This document shows, piece by piece, positions 1 to 17,029 of a DNA stretch of 64,000 nt. The position numbers were made by a program, and so were the translations under genes. Position 1 is the first letter of the stretch. Every line of letters begins with the position of its first letter. The stretch is from Sinohyriopsis cumingii (Eukaryota > Mollusca > Bivalvia > Unionida > Unionidae): positions 130,836,016 to 130,900,015 of the forward strand of contig CM068829.1 in NCBI GenBank assembly GCA_028554795.2, written 5' to 3'. A model generated the notes under the pieces. It worked only from the letters and a program-made list of their open reading frames with translations. It was not told the DNA's origin and did no database searches.

Positions 1-565
1 TCCAATAAATGTCTTTATCCAAGAATTTTATCAGAGCACTTTTGTATTTCCAGAATAATAATCACTTGAATTCAATAATTTGAAGAAAACAATTTAATCC
101 GTCTGGTCACAACATAAATCAACTTAAAGTGATAGATGTTAAAGATGTTACCTTGATCCACATGGCCGCAAGATAATATGGTTTTCTTCTTAACTTCAGG
201 TCAGAATTAGCTATTTCTAAAAAACCATTGCCTAATGGAAAATAACCTTCTAGAATGATCCTAATGTTTACAAAACAATAACTTGGATTATGTATAACTC
301 ACTCAGGAAACAATAAAACTTTGACCCAGATAAACATATTTTCCTCTTCTATTAATAATGATCCTGATATTAAACCCATACACAGAGAGAATACTTTAGC
401 TATGCATTAGTTGGTTACAGTGAATCAAATAAAAACGTCAATCAGGTCAAGCAGAAATGAACTCAGTTTTGGACAAGGTCAAGTCCGGCATACAATGTTA
501 CATTACAATATCATGTAATATAATAAGCTTAATAGAACATAATTAAATTGAATATACATAACAGA
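1..565 (-). repeat. 3' LTR copy of a Ty3/gypsy element (cut by window edge)
   Basis: This stretch aligns colinearly with 3,126-3,683: both contain ATGTCTTTATCCAAGAATTT, then TTTGTATTTCCAGA, ACAACATAA, CTAATGGAAAATAACCTTCT and a block about dispersed GACAAGGTCAAGTCC. Two diverged direct copies flank minus-strand gag-pol remnants, which is the layout of an LTR retrotransposon read leftward, so this is the 3' LTR. Many substitutions and small indels separate the copies, so the insertion is old. The true LTR edge lies outside the window. Confidence 0.6.
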
Positions 566-699
566 CACAGGTAATTTAGAGATAGCCTTGAATTTAGATT
601 ATATAGGTTTAACATATACATGTCCCACGCGATGTCCTATAAATTTTACAAAAGCACGGCAAAACTCATTTTTAGATAAATTAATTTGCATCAGTGAGT

Positions 700-1130
700 C
701 TGTCAAAAAATTACCGAATTGTAGCTAAATGATCCTCCCAGGTGTCGTTGTAGATGATGACATTATCATTGTATGCATTACAATTATCTAGACCAGATGT
801 AATCATGTTCATTAAACTTTGAAATGTACTAGGCGAATCTATCATTACAAACGACATCACTTTATACTGACAAAGTCCATCTGGAGTCACAAATGCCAAA
901 ATTTCCTTTGCCTACCTGTCAGTGGAATTTGCCAAAATGTTTTTAGAAGGTCAAATTTTTGGTGACAATCTTTGCATTTCAAATTTGATCAATGCAGTCA
1001 TCGATTCTTGGTCATGGAAATGAATCTGTTTAGTCACATTGTTCACCTTTCTATATTCACTGTAGATTAGCTCTTGCAACCTCACAAGCCTCTGACAACT
1101 TAAAATTATAACATAATCGAGAAGATTAAT
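700..1130 (-). pseudogene. Ty3/gypsy reverse transcriptase fragment
   Basis: Minus-strand frames encode pieces of a retroelement reverse transcriptase. The best part, 711-899, reads AFVTPDGLCQYKVMSF followed by a region ending NVIIYNDTWEDHL. That corresponds to the segment before and around the catalytic YxDD motif of Ty3/gypsy pol; here the motif is changed to YNDN, so the active site is lost. 951-1187 carries an upstream RT part in another frame. The whole is interrupted by frameshifts and stops and has no RNase H or integrase downstream before the LTR. It is a dead, internally deleted copy related to the gag-pol remnant at 57.8-60.2 kb on the other strand. Confidence 0.75.
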
Positions 1131-1198
1131 TTCGCTATCTTCATTAGAAAGAAGTTTCTCTTTTAACAACTTCAATGGTCCACGCACATTATTTCCAA

Positions 1199-1480
1199 AA
1201 ACTAGTTCTCAGGAAAAGGCAAAGTACCTGATAAAAAAAGACTCCAAGAAGCTCCTGTGTCCCTTAAAAGTTTAATAGGTATAGAACTGGCCGAATCATC
1301 CATGAGAGACATAGAACACTTGGACATGAATGGTTCATAATTCTCCATCATGAAATCAGACTTGGGGTTTATTAGACCCAACAAATACATTGTTTTCAAT
1401 ACACGACCGTGACCTTGACCTCTTAGAAATAATAACATTTGGAATAGGTCTGTCTTGATTATGCTGCTTATTTTTCAATG
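1199..1480 (-). pseudogene. Ty3/gypsy aspartic protease fragment
   Basis: The minus-strand reading frame contains LRDTGASWSLFLSGTLPF, an aspartyl protease active-site DTGAS motif followed by the expected hydrophobic strand. The preceding sequence, MENYEPFMSKCSMSL, matches nearly word for word the frame at 59,225 on the plus strand, so both belong to one retroelement family. Retroviral-type protease matures Gag-Pol; this copy is a short fragment joined by deletion to RT sequence and cannot be functional. Confidence 0.7.
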
Positions 1481-1488
1481 TGTAGCAA

Positions 1489-2640
1489 TCATAAATAGCG
1501 TGTCCATTCTTCTTGCAATTGGTAGGCGTGTGAAGAGAAATGACTTCCGATCAATCTTATTAGAGTGAAAGACTTACTACCAAAAGAAACTTTATGAGCT
1601 AAGGAATACTCGTCAGCAGTACAAGCAGCATTTTCTAACGTTTCGACCATATGCTCATCAAGATAAGTCTTAACGCCACTATGGACACAGCTCTTGAACT
1701 CTTTATGTAATACGAGTTGTCTTAGATGCTCGTAATCTTGATCATCTTTCTTGGCTAAGCACCACTTATCAAATAACTTCTTTTTTTCTTTCCAATGCGA
1801 CATGAGTTTACCCGGCTTCATTTTTATAGTTCCTGAACTTTTGCCTATAAGCCTCAAGGACTAATTCGTAACCATTTGACATGCATTCCTTAACCAGATC
1901 ATAGTCATCACTTTGCTGTACTGACAGGGAAGCAAAGATGTCTCGGGTTTTGCCAAAAACTGGCACATGGTAATAATAGAGTCGAATGCTCTCTTGGCCA
2001 ATCCGAATTTTCAACAGTATTTTTCAAACTGAGGAAAATATTTATCTACTTCTTTTTCTCTAAAAGTGGGTACCAACCTAATATTCTTAGTGACATCATA
2101 ACTTGAACTTTTATGTAAAGTGGGGATGTGCTTTTCATTTGCCAGTTCTAATTCTTGTAATCTAACTTGATACACCCCTTCTTCCTTTCCTCTTTCTCTG
2201 TGCAATTCTCTGTCTTCCTTTTCATTTTGCATTTGCATTTGTCTCTCTTTTCCTCTTCTCCAATTGCATTTGTTTTTCTTCTTTCTGTAACTGTATTTGC
2301 CTTTCTCTTTCCTCTTTATCTAACTGCATATGTCTTTCTTGAAACAAAAGCTTTCTTAACTCTAATTCCATCTTGTATTTTAATTTTAATTCCTTTACTT
2401 TTATGTTACAGTCTGTACGGACTTATTAACCAAATCCAAAGTACTCTTATCCACAACATTCTTTTCCACCAAATATTGAATCAAAGATCTTTTTTTTATT
2501 TCTTGCTTTGTTAAAGAAGCTATTTCCTCACAAAGGTTATATTTTCTGGCAAGAGGAAGCAATTCATCTTTTTCAAAGAGTCTAACTGTTCGTGGGAAGG
2601 ATTTGAAATAAAGATCTCCACTTTCGATGATATTGTAATA
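1489..2640 (-). pseudogene. Ty3/gypsy Gag fragment, Glu/Lys/Gln-rich
   Basis: Three minus-strand frames together make most of a Gag protein. From high to low coordinate they are: a strongly charged Lys/Glu/Gln-rich repeat region with MQLxKEE-type repeats (2,170-2,420); a segment with YFPQFEKYC and VLEAYRQKFRNYKNEAG; and a capsid-like portion containing HWKEKKKLFDKWCLAKK (1,489-1,857). The family is recognisable by comparison with 57.9-58.9 kb, where the same sequence runs on the plus strand. Several frameshifts and stops break it. Gag packages the retroelement RNA into cytoplasmic particles; this copy is dead. Confidence 0.7.
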
Positions 2641-2644
2641 AGCT

Positions 2645-3120
2645 TGTTGATCTCACAAAATATTTCTAAAATGTGAAATAATAACTGGGAGTTAGAAATT
2701 CCGAGACTAGGGGAATCGAAATTTCAAAAACCAAAGTTTTCTGAAATATTTTAGCGAAATTCGTATCCCAAGGACAAGCGCCCAATATTCTGTTACGAGT
2801 CTATGCTTTTAAAATAAGTAACGGAAAATAGTAAATGACAATAAGCTTTCTAAAATTTAAGAAATATAATTTATTTCCTTAGAAAACAAAGTGAAAATTA
2901 GTAAAAGAACTTACGGTATTGCCAATAAAATCCCAAAATAATCCATGAATGACAGTCACAAGTTCCAAATATTTAAAGTCATTAATAAACTCAGAACAAG
3001 TCCCGAAGGAATGCAAATCTTAAAGCGATGACGTGTGTGTGTTATGGTTTATCGAGTATTGATGCGTCAATCGTTTTTTGTTGAATCACAGTAATATAAT
3101 TCCAGGTTTAAATTCAGAAT
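2645..3120. other. Non-coding; inner part of the 5' LTR or leader
   Basis: AT-rich sequence with no coding signal lies between the start of gag and the well-matched LTR block. By position it should hold the rest of the 5' LTR and the primer-binding region of the minus-strand retroelement. I could not identify a tRNA-complementary primer-binding site. Part of it (around 2,860-2,960, AAGAACTTACGGTATTG) resembles 25,230-25,330, hinting at another LTR relic there. Confidence 0.35.
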
Positions 3121-3125
3121 AAATT

Positions 3126-3690
3126 AAAGTGAATGTCTTTATCCAAGAATTTGATCAGATCACATTTGTATTTCCAGAGAAAATAACCACTTGAATGAAA
3201 TAATTTGACGATATACAATTTAAACCAACTGGTTACAACATAATACAACTTGAAGGTGCCAGATGTTAAAGCACGAATGACCAATTTCCCACAGCACCAT
3301 TATTATATGGTTCTTTATTTGACCTCAGGTCACAATTAGCATTTTCAAAAAACAAACAAACAAAAAAACATTACCTAATGGAAAATAACCTTCTAGAATG
3401 ATTCTGATGTATACAAAACAATAGAAAACTACAACACTTTGACCCAAATAATGATATTTATATCTTCTACTAATAATGATCCTGATATTAAACTAATACA
3501 GAGAGAATACTTTAGCTATGTATTAGTTGTTTAGAGTGAATAAAATAAAAAAAAAGTCAAGCAGAAATGAACTCAATTTTGGACAAGGTCAAGTCCAGCA
3601 TACAATGTTATATTACAATAACATGTAATGAAATAATGTTTTAAAAACAAAATAACAAACAAACAATTATGTTAAATATACATAATAATA
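3126..3690 (-). repeat. 5' LTR copy of the Ty3/gypsy element
   Basis: Direct repeat of 1-565 (see that entry). It lies upstream, in minus-strand terms, of the Gag fragment, as a 5' LTR should. Similarity fades near 3,690, where TATACATAATAATATTG leaves the shared block, so the outer edge is probably there. I did not find a clean TG...CA terminus or a target duplication. Confidence 0.6.
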
Positions 3691-3699
3691 TTGTGTGCT

Positions 3700-5150
3700 T
3701 TACGTTTGTCCTTAATTGAGGATTGTGGATAAAGTTTTGCATATCTGACATTTTTCATGATTTGAAATAGTAAACAAGATGTTTAATTGAATTTAAGTCC
3801 AATGCTTAGCCTTGTTTACGACTTAACGGAATATCTGTTATGAATTCCAGAATAGTCTATTGCGTCTTAGATCAAGTGAAATTTTAAGTAACTGGAACAT
3901 ATTAAACAAATAATTCATTCTTCTCTTATAACCATTCTCTGTATGTATGCGTTATCAGGAAATTGTTCCCGTTATCACAACTAACACTATATCTTGCTTT
4001 CAGTGTATTGTTGGTTCTATTTTCTTCTATCATGAATGCACATTTCTCACTTAGAATTACCCTTGGCGGCTTGTCCATCAGTACGCCAATCCATACGGCT
4101 TGTAATATCTACTACTTGTGAAAATATAATTCCTTCTGTCAGTTTTATCAGTTTGTGAAAACGTATTTATTTATCGCATCAATTTTTTTTTCCGTACAAT
4201 ATCTATTTTCATGTGATCACTCGCCTTTGTTGAAAATGACGGCGTTCAGGTGGGTTTCCAGTCTGGGATTGAGTCACTGAGGAAATAAAGCCAACTTTGC
4301 AGATTGGGAGAATTTGTGAGAAATATGTCTGTCTTCTAACAATAATAATAATCGGTTTCTGATATGGACTTTCGTCAGAAGTACGTAATAGTCCCGAATA
4401 CATTTAGAACCCGCAATAGAATTTCGATGTAGGTGAACAATAAACCTCAACAACAAATAACACTAAGTCGATCTTAGTTTCGTCCTGTTCTTCTGTCTTT
4501 TTTCGTCTTAAGGTTCATCATAAACCTCACAACGTTTTACTGATAAATACTTAGTGCATCAACGTGTCAAAACAAATCTTCCCTCTGGGGCGTACAACAT
4601 AATAACGATCAATGACGAAATTCACCAGATAATTTCGGCGTTGACTGGCAAAGGCTCTATACGTATCCATGAGACCACATTCACTTCTCTAATCGCCAGT
4701 GAGTCTTAGACGTATGCGGTAGACATAGTATGGTCGTCACTAAAATCACTTTAAGTTGCACTGGCAACCTTCGGATGATAAACGACTTTCCTGATATTGT
4801 GATAATTACCTCAACGATCCAAGTCAATTTAACTTGTGACGCCAACAATGGTAATTATGAGAGCAAGTCTGGAGCAGCAGAGAGGGCGAGAAATGTTTGC
4901 CAACCAGACATAACAAATTGGATGAAGATTTTCGGCAAACTAAAATGACCCAATACAAGTGAATCCAGATTGTCAAAATCTGGTAATGATCCGTTTATGG
5001 ATACTCTAGTCATCTCGTGCAAGCGATGACCAAATCGCTGAAAATGCTTAGAACATTCTCCCATTCCAAGAAAACTTCCGGAATAACACGCAACCATATC
5101 AACCGAGATATCATCTTTATGATTGTATTTACTATTCTATAATCCACCGT
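3700..5150. other. No recognisable gene
   Basis: AT-rich DNA with only short open frames on both strands (for example 4,730-4,948 plus and 4,855-5,097 minus, which overlap each other). None shows a motif I recognise or codon structure distinct from the background. It separates the LTR element from the block of decayed virus-like genes. Confidence 0.4.
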
Positions 5151-5159
5151 GTCCGTATT

Positions 5160-6290
5160 CGACACAAATCGATATTATATCACTGAGAAAATCAAACCGA
5201 GTTGGGTTTTTTCTCTCTTGCAAAATGAGCCGCAACTGACGGAATCGTAAAACAATTACTGAGTAATTGTCCAGCATCATCGGTATATTTTAACGCAAGA
5301 TTTTTCATTTCTTCGTGGAGAGATTCTTTGCGATAAATATATCCAATAGGCCATACAAACTGATCATAGTTTTCATCATCAGAACTTTACAATAACCACA
5401 CGGATACAGGATCGTTTTTACTTATTCAGTTAATAAAATCGAATATATATCCTTGGTAAAATTTAACAGTTCGATTTCGTGGAAATATTGTTACTGCATT
5501 AGTTCACGCATGTACATTATAATCAATAACTTCAATCGAAGCTCCTTTTGATTTATATTTTGATTCGTACAAAATCTCCTCGGTTATCGTTTTTGTTATT
5601 TTTGTAAATTTTAGTTTCTTTCCTAGCACAGCTACATCTTTGACAGACGCTCCGGTATCCTTAACTATTTCTTCCCACTCTTTTATTATTTTACGTCTTT
5701 TATCAATTAGACGTTTCCATGAGTCAAAACGGTAAAATGTTCCGTTACTTGTTCGGCTACAAAATTTAGCTTTGAAAATTTCATTGGTTTTAAATTATTA
5801 ACGCTGGGTTTATCATTTAACGATATAAGGCGTAGATAACTGCTGTTACAGGATACGCTCTTCCATAATACGGTTTGTCAATACCGGTCAACATTCCTGG
5901 TTTGGAATTTTTTCTCATTATGGCAATTTTTCCATTATGAAGGACAGGGAAATATGTGTCACTGATAATCCAGGTATTATTGTCTGTTTCTGCAGATACA
6001 ACAAATTTTACTCTGAAAAATATCTTCGATCGTCGAGATAACTAATGATCGTTGCCGCTCGTTTGTGTTCATCGTAGCATCGACACCATTGGTGTTGTGT
6101 ATGATTTTAAACGTTGACCATACATAAGATGCGCAATCTTTGCTAAATTCTTTCTTGGCGTCATGAATTTTATTAATCAAGGTTTTATTTCTCGGATCAA
6201 CCAGAGCTGTTATCGGTAAGTCAGGGGATATTCTGTCAAGATTAAATTTATCTTTAGAAGGCTTGATCGTAGAAAATCTCTCAAATTCTC
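5160..6290 (-). pseudogene. Unrecognised broken protein gene, probably part of the Polinton-like remnant
   Basis: Read on the minus strand, protein-like segments follow one another in three frames. They are INKIHDAKKEFSKDCASYVW with STFKIIHNTNGVDATMNTNE (about 6,180-6,000); then KFVVSAETDNNTWIISDTYF and GKIAIMRKNSKPGMLTGI (5,990-5,840); then NYDQFVWPIGYIYRKESLHE and LSNCFTIPSVAAHFAREKK (5,370-5,200). The composition is far more protein-like than chance frames in this AT-rich DNA, and order is preserved through stops and shifts, so this is a decayed gene of about 350-400 codons. I cannot name the family. Its orientation matches the capsid block at 13.8-20.8 kb. Confidence 0.45.
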
Positions 6291-6334
6291 AAATTCATCC
6301 ATTTATAATTAAGACAAATGTTTAAACTGAAAGA

Positions 6335-11047
<4,713 letters not shown>

Positions 11048-11119
11048 AAAGTGTAGAAGAAAATCTAGCAAGAATTTCAAAGTAATGATTTAGACAAATT
11101 ATTATTTAAACAAATGATA

Positions 11120-11631
11120 TTATTATATAAATTAAAAATGAGTTTCTGAAGGATCCAATCATCAAAAATTACGAAGCATGTCATGATGGTGTCATCAGTC
11201 AATGTCGACTAAAAAGACGATTCATTCATATCATTAATACTGGTTATCTCATATTCAATATCTGGAAAAATAAAATATGTCTTTGTCAAAATTTATTTAC
11301 GAATGTTATCACGCAGTACTCGAAGACGGTCTTGTGATCGATCATATTGGCTCAAATCCCAAAAATAACTCTTTATCCAATTTACGAGCTGTTACACAAA
11401 GTCAAAATTGTAAATCCGGTAATACTGGTAAATGTAAAACAATTACAAAAATGGCAGGTTAAATCTGCCAATACAGAGACTGCCGAAGAAATATTATTTC
11501 AATCAATGAATGCAGCTGGCAAGTATTTTGGTATTTCCATGTCTTGGGTATATTTTGTTGCAGAAAATATAACCGAAACTGCTCTCTCTAAGAAATATAA
11601 ACGAAAGATAATCTTCATTAGTGTTGAATGA
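11120..11631 (+). pseudogene. HNH homing-type endonuclease remnant
   Basis: Plus-strand frames spell a degenerate HNH nuclease. KNYEACHDGVI and an INTGYLIFN-like segment (11,170-11,260) precede the core LEDGLVIDHIGSNPKNNSLS with NLRAVTQSQNCKSGN (11,320-11,430). The core contains the DHI and the N-P-x-N-N-x-x-x-N-L-R-x-V-T-x-S-x-N pattern of the HNH_3/NUMOD-type family. A downstream frame has SMNAAGKYFGISMSWVY, resembling the helix-turn-helix repeat often attached to such nucleases. A shift near 11,460 splits the two parts. HNH enzymes of this group cut DNA during intron or element homing. They are common in large DNA viruses and phages, so their occurrence here fits the virus-like surroundings. 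Confidence 0.65.
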
Positions 11632-11854
11632 AGATAAATCAGTCTCTCTCCGGTAGAGGTATTAAGTAGTCATGTCGCTTGTTCTAATACTATATTACTA
11701 TTTATTTAATTCCTTTGATACCATCATAATCATTGTCAAAATATTATGATGGAACGATTATTTTACCATTTCAAGACTTCTATCGTTGGTGAGGAAACTT
11801 ATACTTATATATATATTATCATTTTAAGACTTCTATCGCTGGTGAGCAAACCTC

Positions 11855-12005
<151 letters not shown>

Positions 12006-12440
12006 ATTATATGAAAACGTAAGTTTCACCAGTCATATAATATGCGAGATAGAATAATTTTTCTGATATTTCTATACAATTTCAGTATTATTGAAGGGTG
12101 ATAACTCCTGTCCCCTTGACATAGTTATTTAGCAGTTACATCCATTTCTTGATGTCAGTGCCCTGAAAGATGAGCGATAAGTCTGTAGTATATGTTTCTC
12201 CGTAGATAGTAATTAATTTTGTCATCGTAATTAATTAGTTAGCCATCTATGTCATAATCAATAACAGTGAAGTAACATAATTGTATAATAGTTAAAAGTA
12301 GTAGAAGGTTAATTTATGGTTTCTAAGTTACAAACAAAATCAAGGCAGAAATGCATGCGGCTACATGTACAATATAGCAAAGCTTTTTTAAGATCTCTTA
12401 CACAGAAATATATATTTTTCAAACCTGACTTAGTGAAGGC

Positions 12441-12442
<2 letters not shown>
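12006..12442. other. No recognisable gene
   Basis: AT-rich spacer between microsatellites. Only short frames occur and they run into the TA tracts; nothing recognisable. Confidence 0.4.

Positions 12443-12520
<78 letters not shown>
12443..12520. repeat. (TA)n microsatellite
   Basis: About 78 bp of TA dinucleotides. Confidence 0.97.
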
Positions 12521-13322
<802 letters not shown>

Positions 13323-13826
13323 AAAATAAATTTTGAAAATACCAATGTTATTATTTCTGCAATTAAAAACTTAAAACATGACGGCATAAAAATATAAAAA
13401 TTCAACTTATACACTATCAGCAAAATACAAATTGATCAAGACCATCCAGCAATTTATCTTACTATCTTTTTCAACAGTAAAAGATACTGAAGTGGAAAAA
13501 TTCCTCCCGGTGTCAATCGCAATTGAGAACATTAGATCAAAAGTATCTGACGAATACGAAACCAAAAACAAATCATCAATACACGCGTAAGACAACTGAA
13601 AAAGTTTATATCAAATCGTGAAAACGAAAAAGCTGTCACTTATGAAAGTGAGCGTTAAAAAGAAAGTAGTGATGAAAATGAAAGTTATGGCAACTGGGAT
13701 ATCTGTCGTGACTAGTGATTAGCGAGAATCAGTATAAAAAAACTATATTCTGTTATAATATATTTTTTTATTTTCTAAAATATACCAATCAATTTAATGA
13801 AATGAATTTTTATTAAGAATTAGACA

Positions 13827-14096
13827 TTATTTTTTAAAAAGTTGATCAAGTTTAATGCGCGAATGTACATAATTCATAATCTGATCTCTACCACACATGA
13901 TCATAATAATATGTTCTCGCCGCAGTTCATCTAATTGCTCCTGCGTCAACAAAATATCTTCGTTGCCGTGTTCATTAATAACTATATTGACACTAAATTG
14001 TTCTGTGTTGACTGGAGACTGTGTCATTATTGTTCTGATGGCATTTTCAAGTACCTCCTCCTTGTCGTGCATGAAAACTCTCACATGTTGATACAT
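13827..14096 (-). CDS. Small acidic protein of the Polinton-like block, function unknown
   Basis: A 89-residue minus-strand frame from an ATG, last in the row of minus-strand virus-like genes and just downstream of the minor capsid gene. It reads as a compact alpha/beta protein (MYQHVRVFMHDKEEV at the start, then SVNIVINEHGNEDILLTQEQ, ending in a charged helix). The pattern of a beta-rich half followed by a LTQEQLDEL helix resembles the small protein at 17.7-17.9 kb (VNVTLTSGQVKKLQ), so the two may be paralogues. I do not know its function. The frame is intact but its neighbours are broken. Confidence 0.45.
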   Translation of the reverse strand: MYQHVRVFMHDKEEVLENAIRTIMTQSPVNTEQFSVNIVINEHGNEDILLTQEQLDELRREHIIMIMCGRDQIMNYVHSRIKLDQLFKK

Positions 14097-14172
14097 TATA
14101 TAATATACTTCTTGATTAAATAATTAATTGTAAAACACTCTGCAAAAATCGTTAAGATCTTACGTAGAGATC

Positions 14173-14930
14173 TTAAGAAATTAAGATATTAAGAAATTCT
14201 CCACGCAGGTCAATTAAGTGCCCTCTCTCGTCAGTAAGTTTGAAATTTATTCTTGACAATAAATTATTTTGACATCGTAGATAAACCGGATTGATCGGTT
14301 CTTGTACAATTAAATATCCAGGAGGTACTTGCGGTGTAAAAGTATATAAAGTATATCCTTGTTGAGCTTGATTTGACTTTTCAAGATCTATTTGATAACT
14401 GCCATCAATTACATCGCATACAAGATGGACTGCAACAGTTGAAGTTATATTAACGATTCCTGGTGAAATATGACTACCTTCACAGTACGGATTATTGTTA
14501 TGTTTAAGAGTACCTGGAGGAGGGGCTATATGTTTCCATGATTCAACAATTTTAGGAAAGTTTTCGTTGATAAGATCGCTGACTGATTTTTTTCGTTCGT
14601 CAGTTCTAAAATCTGGTATTACAAAGTTTAATATATCTTTTTCAGCTATTTTATAATGATTAACAAACATTTGCCAAAAAGAACAGTATCTCGATTTATA
14701 ATATCAAGTTCTCGTACAACTTTATTTAAATGTTCTATTGTTTCAATGATTTTTGTATCTCGTTATTAGGATACTCTTGAATATATTTTTTCAATAACTG
14801 ACGTAGAGTTGCGGATACAGTTTGATGTTCACCTTTAATTTGATTAGCTATTAATATAATCATATCTTCATTAATATAATATGTATGATTTTTGTGATCT
14901 TTTTCTATGATGAATCTAACGCTGTGACGG
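14173..14930 (-). pseudogene. Minor capsid (penton-like) protein, C-terminal part, Polinton-like lineage
   Basis: The minus-strand frame 14,173-14,670 is open for 165 residues and ends SRINFKLTDERGHLIDLRGE followed by a hydrophobic strand. It also carries FTPQVPPGYLIVQEP and VAVHLVCDVIDGSYQ. This is the typical C-terminal beta-sandwich of the single jelly-roll minor capsid protein of Polinton-like elements, which forms the pentameric vertices of the icosahedral shell. Upstream, 14,930-14,680 holds connected but frameshifted sequence, including QTVSATLRQLLKKYIQEYP. The N-terminal part lies at 14,934-15,450. The gene is broken into at least three frames. Confidence 0.65.
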
Positions 14931-14933
14931 GTA

Positions 14934-15450
14934 CTAGTCCAAGGATGCTATTTTATACTCTGGCTCCTTTATAATAAAAAAATCATTAGTAAAAATATCA
15001 TCTCGTTTTGGTTCTGACGGTCCTTGATATTCTGGTGGAACATATGGCCATCCTAAAACACTTCGGATTGATGATCGATAAATACCTACAACGTAATCTG
15101 TCGAATTTATTTCAATCGCAGCCGATAATGTTGATTCGTGAAATGTTATAGCTATTTTGTCTTCTCTTTCGGTTATAGATTTGATTCTGCGTTGAAATTC
15201 ATAATTGATTTGTTCGATTTGATAATTACCTGTAGGAATAGAAAACAACTAACCAGTCTGGTGTTCCATCATCTTTATTTTTATTTGCAAACACAAGCGG
15301 ATTATTCGCCTGTAATCCATCAAATGATTCTGATCTGATATTTGTCCAGCTGTAATATACTCGTAATTGTGCTAGTGCGATTTCTTTCACTGCAATTGCA
15401 GTTGGAAAGTTAACACTAAATTCTGGATTAGTTGAGCTTACCGATATCAT
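14934..15450 (-). pseudogene. Minor capsid (penton-like) protein, N-terminal part, Polinton-like lineage
   Basis: 15,450-15,226 begins MISVSSTNPEFSVNFPTAIA and continues to ALAQLRVYYSWTNI, the hallmark strand near the start of these minor capsid proteins. 15,248-14,934 in another frame has FSIPTGNYQIEQINYEFQ, then YRSSIRSVLGWPYVPPEYQG, again in the order expected for the family. Two frames overlap by about 20 bases, so one small indel splits the gene. Together with 14,173-14,930 it makes one decayed gene. Confidence 0.65.
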
Positions 15451-15564
15451 TGTTGTTTTATGACGGAGTAGCGTTAGTTACGGTTTGTTGAAGTAGCTCG
15501 CCTGACGATGTCAGTGGAGTTGACATTGTTATATAAATCCTGACTTTCTAGATCAATAACAGTC

Positions 15565-16068
15565 ATTGCTTCTTTTTAGGTTTTATCATCTCCGTGAACT
15601 CAAAATCTGATACGTTTCCATCACTAAGACTTGTTGATAATAACGAGTTTAATTTAGAGTATGCTAACGTCGCTGTGTGTAATTTTATTATATAATCATG
15701 CAATTTTGAATTTGTGCATGTACATATTTTTTGGCAACGATATTAAGAATACCAGCAATCGTTATTGCAGTTGAAACACAAATTGGTACAACTACTGGTG
15801 CCATAACTAGTGATCCTGTTATTGTTGATAATAATACGCCGGTTTCAGGAATAACAGCAGACGTAGAATAAACAATTATATCAACAATAACTACACGTCT
15901 GTGATATTTCTTTACTTTTACTATATACTCGTCAACGATATTTTTTAATTTTGTTTGCCATTCACGTGCTTGATTGTATTTATAATGTTGCGCTGCAACA
16001 TCACGTTGAACGTTGATCGGAGTAACCATTATATTGTATTTAGTAATCAACTGAGGTGTTTCAGCCAC
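15565..16068 (-). pseudogene. Membrane-segment virion-type protein, Polinton-like lineage
   Basis: The minus-strand frame 16,068-15,688 starts MAETPQLITKYNIMVTPINV, continues with a charged helix (YKYNQAREWQTKLKNIVDEY) and then two hydrophobic stretches (VVIVDIIVYSTSAV; LVMAPVVVPICVSTAITIAG). Past a shift near 15,700 the sequence goes on with ATLAYSKLNSLLSTSLSDG and DFEFTEMIKPKKKQ. The arrangement of coil, two membrane segments and C-terminal helix recurs next to minor capsid genes in this lineage as I know it. Its exact role is not established. Confidence 0.45.
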
Positions 16069-16133
16069 AAATTCCGGACACCACCAGTAAGACGTTGCGG
16101 TTAATTTTTTATCAACTGATTCTAGTATAAATA

Positions 16134-16900
16134 TTATGCGTTCCCTTTATTTAGTATGATAGACAAAACTCCAGAGAAAGTATCGGTTGAATGACGCCAG
16201 GCATACGTAGTAAATATCTTAAACGTTGCAGCGCTGAACACGGACAACCTATACACGCCAGTGACTTCTGCGATATGTTTTATAGTGTTATTTTGTTGTG
16301 ACCATGTTGAGAATCCTGATGACACTGTGCATACTATGTTGATAATCTGCCCGTGGAGATTTTAATTAGATTAAATATTTTAACGATCTCAGGAATTCCA
16401 CTTATAACATCTTCTAGTTTTTTTCTAATCGTTTCAATTTCTGATTTAGCCGTTTTAATTTCAGAGAGTTTTACGTCAGTAGACGGTGAACTTCCAAAGA
16501 AATCATCTGCAATTTTATTGAGTTTTTGAAAATTTCTCCGAGTGTTCATAAACATATTTACGTGAACGTCATATTCAGCCCGCAGCGTGGATAATTTAGT
16601 ATCTACTGTATTATAGCCAACGTCTACATATATTTTTGTTGCGGCATCTTCATCTGATGTTGGATCTCTTAAAACAACTATCTTATTTCCGTTCATGCTA
16701 AGTTCGCCCGTCATTGTAACAGGTGTTCCGCAAACGATTAGCAACGCTTCTTGCAATTTTATTTCTAATAGTTGAGAATGATATATTTGAGTCTCTGATT
16801 CTACCGCCGTCAGTAGTAGCACCAATAACTCTACGAACTATGTCATTCCATTTGATAGTACTCGTCTTGAAAACACAGTATTTATCCTGAAAAATAACAA
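16134..16900 (-). pseudogene. Tail-fibre-like protein, Polinton-like lineage
   Basis: The frame 16,825-16,334 carries MTGELSMNGNKIVVLRDPTS followed by DEDAATKIYVD. This is the G-x-M-x-G-x-x-I-x-x-L-x-x-P-x-x-x-x-D-A-x-x-K-x-Y-V-D repeat found in phage tail fibres and some invertebrate Polinton proteins. A long heptad-rich coiled coil comes next (KLSTLRAEYDVHVNMFMNTR; IKTAKSEIETIRKKLEDVIS). The next frame, 16,325-16,134, looks like a beta-rich head (GVYRLSVFSAATFKIFTTYA). One shift near 16,330 joins the two. The likely role is a trimeric host-binding fibre on the particle. It lies between the protease and membrane-protein genes on the same strand. Confidence 0.6.
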
Positions 16901-17029
16901 CTTCGTCTCGGTCAACTAGAGAGATTCATAATATCGGCAAGTTCATTTTTGATCGCGTAATTTGACAAATCAATATCATCTTTTTTTCTTGCTTTTCATA
17001 GAAGAAGATCTTCCGTAAATATCAAACAA

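Noticed and set aside
4730-5097. Overlapping plus and minus frames of 72 and 80 codons
   Set aside because: Neither has a recognisable motif, and they shadow one another.
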